Source of the DNA: JAWLCG01 sp041687295
Lineage (GTDB): Bacteria > Planctomycetota > Phycisphaerae > SM23-33 > FEN-1343
Direction: 5' to 3'
Assembly (NCBI GenBank): GCA_041687295.1
Contig: JAWLCG010000059.1
Span: 1-18,090 of the forward strand
Length of the DNA stretch: 18,090 nt
Below the pieces are notes generated by a model. That model was not told the origin of the DNA. It made no database searches and saw only the letters and a program-made list of their open reading frames with translations. The position numbers were made by a program, and so were the translations under genes. Numbering within the stretch: the first letter of the stretch is position 1; each line of letters begins with the position of its first letter. Below are positions 7,134 through 12,212 of the stretch, one piece after another.

Positions 7134-7171
7134 GTGCCTCTTTCTCTGCGTCCTCTGTGCCCTCTGTGGCC
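7134..7171 (-). repeat. ACAGAGG-type dispersed repeat, copy 1
   Basis: Read on the minus strand this is GGCCACAGAGGGCACAGAGG followed by ACGCAGAGAAAGAGGCAC, the same unit as at 10520-10564. It is built on a degenerate (G)CACAGAGG tandem. Repeats of this kind are common between genes in several environmental phyla. Function is unknown. Confidence 0.75.
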
Positions 7172-7211
7172 CGTCCTCTTGCCTCTTCGAAACCCTGGCT
7201 GCGGGCCTTTC

Positions 7212-7249
7212 CGCCGAAAATCTGCAATCAAAAATCGAAAATCCCCCCG
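7212..7249. repeat. GATTTTCGATTTTTGATT-type AT-rich repeat, copy 1
   Basis: On the minus strand this is GATTTTCGATTTTTGATT followed by GCAGATTTTC. A related stretch follows mntP at 14343-14381. It stands out as low-GC sequence in a GC-rich gap. Confidence 0.6.
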
Positions 7250-7385
7250 CCTGCGCCGCGCCGGCTGGCGTGGGGGCGCGGGGTATCGTACTACTTCAGT
7301 AGCCACCAAGGATCGGTGGCTCGTAAGTCTCGACGCACGGACGCGTAACCGCCAACATGCAGGCCCCGCGAGAGTGAGGTGACCT

Positions 7386-7676
7386 ATGCAGCGGAAGAGC
7401 CAAATGGCGGTTGCGATGGCGTCGGGGCGGCCGATGGGGTCCAGCGGGACTCACACGACGGTCCGCCACGACGACGCCACCCGGCGCGGCCAGACGGACG
7501 GGAAGCCCGGCAGGGTCGCTGCGGCGACGCAGACCAACCCGGGGCTTTCGGACCTGTTCGGCAGCAACGTACGCGAGCATGAGGGTCGGCTCGGACGCAC
7601 CGCGACCGAGCGCCGATTCGGGCAGACCACTAAAGACGTCCGGTCCCTGCCCCCCCGCGAGCCCGGCTCATTATGA
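7386..7676 (+). CDS. Possible small protein, 96 residues, unrecognised
   Basis: The ATG is preceded by GAGGTGA (7376-7382), a seven-base match to the anti-Shine-Dalgarno at suitable spacing. My hand count gives about 86% GC at third codon positions against about 60% at second positions, the pattern of real genes here. The composition is balanced (Thr, Ser, Gln, Asn, Asp present), unlike most shadow frames. No domain, membrane segment or signal peptide is seen, and the family is unknown. The same DNA can form nested stems (see the RNA entry), so it may be coding, structural or both. It would be the only gene in the terminated unit between the heparinase and ebo genes. Confidence 0.35.
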   Translation: MQRKSQMAVAMASGRPMGSSGTHTTVRHDDATRRGQTDGKPGRVAAATQTNPGLSDLFGSNVREHEGRLGRTATERRFGQTTKDVRSLPPREPGSL

Positions 7677-7734
7677 GTCAGCCATCCCGGTAAAGGGAAT
7701 ATCCGCAGGCTTTCGCGGGAGACAAGAGGGTGAT

Positions 7735-7791
7735 ATGACCGCGACCGCCGTCACCGACGGCCCGCTGTCCCGACGCCGCCGACGCGGGTAA
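7735..7791 (+). CDS. Possible 18-residue Arg-rich leader peptide
   Basis: The ATG follows AAGAGGGTGAT, a plausible ribosome site. The frame encodes MTATAVTDGPLSRRRRRG and ends at TAA, about 100 nt before the terminator stem. A run of five Arg codons ahead of a terminator recalls attenuator leader peptides, but no competing antiterminator stem was worked out. It may equally be chance in CG-rich DNA. Confidence 0.2.
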   Translation: MTATAVTDGPLSRRRRRG

Positions 7792-7893
7792 CACCGCCCG
7801 GCCGACACCTGGCTCGGTAAGCCTGCCGCAGATAACCGAACTCCGTCGCAGTCGCTGGCCTGACGCTTCGCAACCGTCCGGCACACTGGATCA

Positions 7894-7934
7894 GAACCCC
7901 GCCCGTGCGGCACACACGGGCGGGGTTCTTTCTT
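7894..7934 (+). terminator. Strong intrinsic terminator
   Basis: GAACCCCGCCCGTG (7894-7907) pairs perfectly over 14 bp with CACGGGCGGGGTTC (7915-7928) around a 7-nt loop, followed by the T-rich tail TTCTTTCTT (7926-7934). The tail is on the plus strand. It ends the 7290-7900 transcription unit and insulates the ebo-like genes. Confidence 0.88.
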
Positions 7935-7989
7935 GCGCCCCCGGCCGCCCTCGACGCCTTGGCGCTTCCCGCCGCCGCCCCCGATACCC

Positions 7990-7995
7990 TACAAT
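7990..7995 (+). promoter_or_regulatory. Possible -10 element before the eboF-like gene
   Basis: TACAAT lies 50 bp before the eboF-like ATG within CCCTACAATG, a string that also occurs before the aminotransferase gene (14572-14581). No good -35 hexamer is found at 16-18 nt. Suggestive only. Confidence 0.3.
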
Positions 7996-8044
7996 GCCCC
8001 CGGCGGCCGGCGCGGCGCTCCCCCGGCCACCGGGAGGCTCCCCC

Positions 8045-9307
8045 ATGGCCCGCAAACTGCTGATCGTCCAGGCGGCGGCCCTCGATCGCGAGGTGCCCGG
8101 GCCGCTGCGCTTCGCGCGGGCCCGCAGCGTCCTGCCGGCCGTCACCTGCACCGTCCAGGCCAGCCTCCGCACCGCGACGCCCCCTGCACGGCACGGCATG
8201 GTCGCCAATGGCCTGTACGACCGGCGGCTCCAACGGCCGATGTTCTGGGAGCAGTCGGCCCGGCTGGTCGAGGGGCCACGCATCTGGGACGCCTTCCGCC
8301 AGCGCGGCCGGCGGGTCGCAATGCTCTTCTGGCAGCAGAGCCTCGGCGAGTCGGTCGACTGGGTCTTAACTCCCAAGCCCGTCCACAAGCACCACGGCGG
8401 CATGATCCAGGACTGCTACAGCCAGCCCGAAGACCTCTACGCCCACCTGACCCAGGCCGTCGGCCGACCCTTCAACCTGATGCGCTACTGGGGCCCGCTG
8501 GCCCGACCCGGCGTGGGCGACTGGATCGCCGACGCCACTGCGGCCGTCCTGGCCGACCCCGACGCGCCCGAGCTGGTGCTGACCTACCTGCCTACGCTCG
8601 ACTACGACCTGCAGCGCCATGGCCCCCAGCACGCAAAGTCCGACCGAGCCCGCGAGGCGCTGGCCGGGCAGCTTACGACTTTACTCGACGCGGCCGAGCG
8701 GCACGGCTACGCGGTGGTGGTCTTCGGCGACTACGCCATCGGCCCCGTCGGCCAGGCCGACCACCCCAACCGGGCCCTGCGCGAGGCAGGCCTGTTCCGC
8801 ACGCGGAGCATCAGGGGCCGACTCTACCCCGACTTCCCCGCCAGCCGGGCCTTCGCGATGGTCGACCACGAAATCGCCCACGTCTACGCCGCCGACGCCG
8901 TCGACGAGGCCCGGACCGTGCTGGCCCGCCTGGAGGGCGTCGGGGAGGTGCTGGGCCGAGCCGACCTGGAGCGGGCGGGCCTGGACCACGCCAACAGCGG
9001 CGAGCTGGTGCTGATCGCCCGGCCCGGCTGGTGGCTGGCGTACGACTGGTGGACGCGCCGCCGCGAGGCGCCCGACTACGCCGGCCACGTCGACATCCAC
9101 AACAAGCCCGGCTACGACCCGTGCGAGCTGTTCTTCGGCTGGCCCCCGCCGTCGGTAAGTCAGAACGCCGGCCGGGTCCGCGGCTCGCATGGCCGGCTCG
9201 ACGCCAGCCGCGACGTCGTCTGGGCCTCCACCGTCGAGCTGCCCGGGGCCGTCGGCTCGCTGGTGGACCTCGCGGCGGTGCTGCGGGAGTGGCTCGACCA
9301 TGCGTGA
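8045..9307 (+). CDS. EboF-like phosphodiesterase/nucleotide pyrophosphatase family protein
   Basis: This 420-residue protein of the alkaline-phosphatase superfamily resembles the phosphodiesterase-like protein encoded in ebo clusters. Evidence is the nucleophile loop PAVTCTVQASLRT (31-43, Thr34), followed by HGMVANGLYDR (50-60), FWEQSARLVEGPRIWDAF (67-84), TYLPTLDYDLQRHGP (180-194) and FGDYAIGPV (227-235). The first strand (KLLIVQAAAL) lacks the metal-binding Asp usual in this superfamily, so activity may be altered. It starts at ATG 8045 with GGGAGG 7 nt upstream. It has no signal peptide. It overlaps the eboD-like start by 8 nt, and an eboE-like gene follows. Ebo proteins are linked to synthesis or transport of a metabolite to the periplasm, for example scytonemin precursors in cyanobacteria; the substrate here is unknown. 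Confidence 0.82.
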   Translation: MARKLLIVQAAALDREVPGPLRFARARSVLPAVTCTVQASLRTATPPARHGMVANGLYDRRLQRPMFWEQSARLVEGPRIWDAFRQRGRRVAMLFWQQSLGESVDWVLTPKPVHKHHGGMIQDCYSQPEDLYAHLTQAVGRPFNLMRYWGPLARPGVGDWIADATAAVLADPDAPELVLTYLPTLDYDLQRHGPQHAKSDRAREALAGQLTTLLDAAERHGYAVVVFGDYAIGPVGQADHPNRALREAGLFRTRSIRGRLYPDFPASRAFAMVDHEIAHVYAADAVDEARTVLARLEGVGEVLGRADLERAGLDHANSGELVLIARPGWWLAYDWWTRRREAPDYAGHVDIHNKPGYDPCELFFGWPPPSVSQNAGRVRGSHGRLDASRDVVWASTVELPGAVGSLVDLAAVLREWLDHA

Positions 9308-10502
9308 GGGCCCCGCCAGAATCCAGCCCGGCGACGCCACGCCGATGCCGCCGCCCATCGACCAGCGGTTCGCGGTGGCGCTGGACTACCCCGTGCACTT
9401 CGTGCACGGCCTGTTCGACCCGGCCAATCCGCTGCTGGCCGATGCGCTCGACCGCGCCGCCGAGGGCCGGCGCCACCGCGTGGCTGCGTTCGTCGACGCG
9501 GGCCTGGCCGACGCCCGGCCGGGACTGCTGGAGGCCATTAGGACTTACGCGGCCGCCCACGCCGAGCGCCTCGAGCTGGTCCATCTGGCCACGCTGCCCG
9601 GCGGCGAGGCCGTCAAGGACGGGCCCGCCCACGCCCTGGCCGTGGTGGCCGAGCTGGCCCGGCTGGGCCTGGACCGCCAGAGCTTCGTCCTGGCCGTCGG
9701 CGGCGGGGCGCTGCTCGACGCGGTGGGCTTCGCCGCCGCCATCGTCCATCGCGGCCTGCGGCTGGTGCGGGCGCCCTCGACGACGCTGGCTCAGGCGGAC
9801 GCGGGCCTGGGCGTCAAGAACGGCCTGAACGCCCACGGGCAGAAGAACTTCCTGGGCACCTTCGCCGCCCCCTGGGCCGTCCTGAACGACCTGGAGCTGC
9901 TGGACTCGCTGAGCGACCGCGACTGGCGCGCCGGCGTGGCCGAGGCCTTCAAGGTCGCCATCCTCAAGGACGCGGGCTTCTTCAACTGGCTCTGCGGGGC
10001 CGGGCCGGCCCTGCGCGGGCGCGACGGGGCGGCCATGGCCCACTGCGTCCGCCGCTCGGCCGAGTTGCACCTCCAGCACATCCGCACGGGCGGCGACCCG
10101 TTCGAGTTCGGATCGGCCCGGCCCTTGGACTTCGGCCATTGGGCGGCGCATCGGCTCGAAGGTCTTACCGGCTACGCCCTGGGCCACGGCCAGGCCGTCG
10201 CGGTCGGCATGAGCCTCGACGCCTGCTACGCCGCCGAGGCCGACCTGTGCGACGCCGCTACCCGCGACGCCCTGCTGGCGGGCTTGGCCGGCGCCGGCCT
10301 GCCCACCTGGCACGAGGCCCTCGACGCACGCGACGGTGCGGGCCGACGCGTCGTGTTGGACGGCCTGGCCCAGTTCCGCGAGCACATCGGCGGGCGGCTG
10401 ACGCTGACCTTGCCCCGCCGCCCGGGCGAGGCCATCGAGGTCCACGACGTCGACCCGCCCCGCCTCGAACGGGCCCTGGCGCTTCTGCGCGACCGGCGGT
10501 AA
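9300..10502 (+). CDS. eboD: EboD-like sugar-phosphate cyclase (3-dehydroquinate synthase fold)
   Basis: This 400-residue protein has the AroB fold but EboD-type signatures. It keeps GGG (134-136), and has QADAGLGVKNGLN (165-177) where true DHQS has a DSSVGGKTGVN-type loop, followed by QKNFLGTFAAPWAVLND (181-197). Metal-site counterparts are Glu215 (AEAFKVAILKD), His280 and His284 (FGHWAAHRLE) and His296 (GHGQAVAVGM). The altered loop implies a substrate other than DAHP; the true product is not known. The ATG at 9300 overlaps the eboF-like gene by 8 nt, which fixes the start and indicates coupling. The N-terminus to about residue 20 is poorly constrained. The separate canonical aroB at 273-1388 makes a shikimate role unnecessary. 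The next ebo-type gene follows after 305 bp of repeats. Confidence 0.87.
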   Translation: MREGPARIQPGDATPMPPPIDQRFAVALDYPVHFVHGLFDPANPLLADALDRAAEGRRHRVAAFVDAGLADARPGLLEAIRTYAAAHAERLELVHLATLPGGEAVKDGPAHALAVVAELARLGLDRQSFVLAVGGGALLDAVGFAAAIVHRGLRLVRAPSTTLAQADAGLGVKNGLNAHGQKNFLGTFAAPWAVLNDLELLDSLSDRDWRAGVAEAFKVAILKDAGFFNWLCGAGPALRGRDGAAMAHCVRRSAELHLQHIRTGGDPFEFGSARPLDFGHWAAHRLEGLTGYALGHGQAVAVGMSLDACYAAEADLCDAATRDALLAGLAGAGLPTWHEALDARDGAGRRVVLDGLAQFREHIGGRLTLTLPRRPGEAIEVHDVDPPRLERALALLRDRR

Positions 10503-10519
10503 CGTCCGAAGACAAAGAT

Positions 10520-10564
10520 GGCCACAGAGGACACAGAGGGCACAGAGGGCACAGAGAAAGGCAC
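10520..10564 (+). repeat. ACAGAGG-type dispersed repeat, copy 2
   Basis: GGCCACAGAGG is followed by three more CACAGAG units and then AAAGGCAC. It is the same family as 7134-7171, in the opposite orientation. It starts 17 bp after the eboD-like stop. The sequence after it (GTGGGTTTTAT) also resembles the DNA next to copy 1, so the unit is longer than the tandem core. Confidence 0.75.
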
Positions 10565-10609
10565 ACTGAGCGTTTGTGGGTTTTATAGAGAGATCAACCG
10601 TCCGGGTGC

Positions 10610-10634
10610 CGTGGCTGCGGCGTTTGCAGCCACG
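10610..10634. repeat. Dispersed hairpin, family D, copy 2
   Basis: CGTGGCTGC (10610-10618) pairs with GCAGCCACG (10626-10634) around a 7-nt loop. Compared with 4454-4482, the loop-proximal pairs have changed while pairing is kept. Confidence 0.7.
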
Positions 10635-10675
10635 TCTTTGGAGGGTCCCGCCGAGCCGGGGCGCACCGGAGGCGT

Positions 10676-10760
10676 ATGGAGTGCGGCGGCCTTGACGCCG
10701 TTTTGGCTGGTCTTGACGGGCGTGAGCCAAAGCGGCGACTCTGTCGCCGCACTCCATATG
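10676..10760. repeat. Dispersed double-hairpin repeat, family A (complete copy)
   Basis: The left arm is GGAGTGCGGCGG, loop, then CGCCGTTTTGGCT. The right arm is AGCCAAAGCGGCGAC, loop, GTCGCCGCACTCC, with TATGGA and TCCATA at the ends. It lies 48 bp upstream of the eboE-like start. Confidence 0.85.
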
Positions 10761-10807
10761 GCACGGCCGGGCATGGCGCCCCTTGAGACTTGGGAAGGAA
10801 TAGGACC

Positions 10808-11989
10808 TTGCGGATACAGACCGAGCCCCCGCTGCACTTGACGTACTGCCTGAACGTGCACCCCGGCGAGCGGTGGGCGGAGAACCTCTCGGCGATTCGC
10901 ACGTACGCGCTGGCCGTGCGCGATCGCGTGGGGGCGGACGGAGCGTTCGGACTTGGGCTGCGGCTGGGGGCGCAGGCGGCGGAGGAGTTGGCCGACCCGG
11001 CCGCCCTGTCTGAGCTGCGGGCTCTGCTGGCCGACGAGGGGCTCTACGTCTTCACCATCAACGGGTTTCCCTACGGCCCCTTCCACGGCGAGGCCGTCAA
11101 GGAGCGGGTGTACGCGCCCGACTGGCGCCAGCCCGAGCGGCTCGCCTACACGCGACGGCTGGCCGAGATCCTCGCCGCCCTGCTGCCCGAGGGCGTGACC
11201 GGGAGCATCTCCACCGCCCCGGGCTCGTACAGACGGTGGATCGCCTTCCCGGCCGACACGCGGACCATCGCCGACCAAGTGGCGGCGCTGGCCGGCGAGC
11301 TGGCCGAGCTGCACGACCGCACGGGCCGGGATATCTGCCTGGGCCTGGAGCCCGAGCCCGACTGCCTGCTGGAGACCACCGACGAGGCCATCGCCTTCTG
11401 CACCGGGCCGCTGCTGGAGGCGGCCGCTCGGCGAGGCGGCGGTAAGAGTTACAGCCCCGACAGCGTCCTGCGGCACATCGGGGTGTGCTTTGACCTGGCC
11501 CACCAGTTCGTCGAGTTCGAGGACCTGGCCGGCTCGCTGGGACGTCTGCAGGCCGCCGGCGTGCGGGTGGCGAAGATCCACGCCAGTGCCGCCCTGCGGG
11601 CCCAGCCGACCCAGGCCGCCCGGCAGCGGCTGGGGGCCTTCTGCGACCCGGTGTACCTCCACCAGGTGAAGGCCCGCTGGCCCGACGGCACGATCCGCGC
11701 CTGGCCCGACCTGGCCGACGCCCTGGCCGATGCGTCCGCCGCCGAGGCGGACGAGTGGCGCGTGCACTTCCACGTGCCGCTGTTCTGGCCCGGCGACGCG
11801 GAGCTCGACTCCAGCGCCGCCGAGCTGCCCGCACTGGCCGGGCCCCTGCGGGCCGGCGCGACCGAGCACCTGGAGATCGAGACCTACACGTTTGCCGTCC
11901 TGCCGCCCGAGCTGCGATCGGCCAGGCTGGACGAGAGCATCGCGCGGGAGTATGAATGGGTGCTGGGCACGATGCTCGCCGGCCAGTAA
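10808..11989 (+). CDS. eboE: EboE-like metabolite-traffic protein (xylose-isomerase-type TIM barrel)
   Basis: The 393-residue product belongs to the sugar-phosphate isomerase/AP-endonuclease-like TIM-barrel superfamily. The N-terminal HLTYCLNVHPGERW (10-23) is characteristic of EboE. Barrel motifs include GLEPEPDCLLETTDEAI, a conserved Glu-containing strand and loop, then HIGVCFDLAHQFVEFED and RVAKIHASAAL, with metal-type Asp and His residues. The chosen start is TTG at 10808 with AAGGA 8 nt upstream. Another TTG at 10790 is possible but overlaps that ribosome site, and there is no ATG before the conserved motif. It is cytoplasmic with no signal peptide. With the eboF- and eboD-like genes it forms a partial ebo cluster. 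The substrate is unknown; in studied species the operon serves export of a small product. Confidence 0.85.
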   Translation: MRIQTEPPLHLTYCLNVHPGERWAENLSAIRTYALAVRDRVGADGAFGLGLRLGAQAAEELADPAALSELRALLADEGLYVFTINGFPYGPFHGEAVKERVYAPDWRQPERLAYTRRLAEILAALLPEGVTGSISTAPGSYRRWIAFPADTRTIADQVAALAGELAELHDRTGRDICLGLEPEPDCLLETTDEAIAFCTGPLLEAAARRGGGKSYSPDSVLRHIGVCFDLAHQFVEFEDLAGSLGRLQAAGVRVAKIHASAALRAQPTQAARQRLGAFCDPVYLHQVKARWPDGTIRAWPDLADALADASAAEADEWRVHFHVPLFWPGDAELDSSAAELPALAGPLRAGATEHLEIETYTFAVLPPELRSARLDESIAREYEWVLGTMLAGQ

Positions 11990-12002
11990 GGGTCTGTAGG
12001 CC

Positions 12003-12120
12003 GGTTTGCGCCCGGACCTGCGGGTACGTTGTGCCTCGAGCGCAACGGCCCGGCCCGATGCCCACGGAAAGCATTCCGTGGGCTTGGGCAGGACCTTCGG
12101 CCAACCCGCAGGCGCAAGCG
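12003..12120. repeat. Dispersed long palindrome, family B, copy 4 (best preserved)
   Basis: Three nested stems are seen: TTGCG (12006-12010) with CGCAA (12113-12117), CCTGCGGGT (12017-12025) with ACCCGCAGG (12104-12112), and GCCCACGGAA (12060-12069) with TTCCGTGGGC (12074-12083). The unit is about 112 bp and sits between the eboE-like gene and the oxidoreductase. Confidence 0.82.
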
Positions 12121-12212
12121 GAAAACCGCCTACTCGATCGCTGGCGTTGGCGAGGCACCGTAAGTCTGAATGCTGAAAGCCCCGGACCGGACGGGTTACC
12201 AGGAGACAGCTA

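Larger units (their letters stand above)
7291..7934 (+). ncRNA. Candidate large structured RNA or leader ending in an intrinsic terminator
   Basis: No known RNA family could be assigned. Several nested stems can be read directly. AGCCACC (7301-7307) pairs with GGTGGCT (7315-7321). CGTAACCGCCA (7344-7354) pairs with TGGCGGTTGCG (7405-7415, one wobble). GGCGTCG (7418-7424) pairs with CGACGCC (7472-7478), enclosing GGCGG/CCGCC and GGTCC/GGACT. GCTCGG (7589-7594) pairs with CCGAGC (7606-7611). The stretch ends at a strong terminator (7894-7934), so a plus-strand transcript is expected. Hairpins are easy to find by chance in DNA this GC-rich, so structure alone is not proof. The region also overlaps a small ORF (7386-7676) with coding-like base bias. 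It does not show the conserved RNase P or tmRNA core sequences. The 5' end is a guess. Confidence 0.35.
10503..10807. other. Repeat-filled gap inside the ebo-like cluster
   Basis: This gap contains, in order, an ACAGAGG-type repeat (10520-10564), a family D hairpin (10610-10634) and a complete family A double hairpin (10676-10760). The ribosome site of the eboE-like gene follows. No ORF or intrinsic terminator was seen. The two halves of the cluster may still be co-transcribed through it. Confidence 0.7.

Noticed and set aside
4099..7227. Very long minus-strand open frame of 1042 codons
   Set aside because: It runs antisense to the well-supported lyase gene and through several repeats. Its Gly/Val/Ala/Asp/Gln-rich composition is typical of shadow frames in high-GC3 genes.
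7386..7676. FGSNV string suggesting a type III glutamine synthetase fragment
   Set aside because: Only five residues match. The following sequence lacks the conserved segments of that enzyme, so I treat it as chance.
7291..7934. RNase P RNA, tmRNA or group II intron
   Set aside because: The conserved RNase P core strings, a tmRNA acceptor/T-arm end with CCA and an intron domain V were looked for on both strands and not found. A covariance-model search is still needed.
6475..8044. CRISPR array
   Set aside because: The repeats differ from one another and are palindromic elements without regular spacers; no cas genes are present.
8811..10757. 648-codon minus-strand open frame
   Set aside because: It is antisense to the eboF- and eboD-like genes, starts in repeat A and crosses the ACAGAGG repeat.
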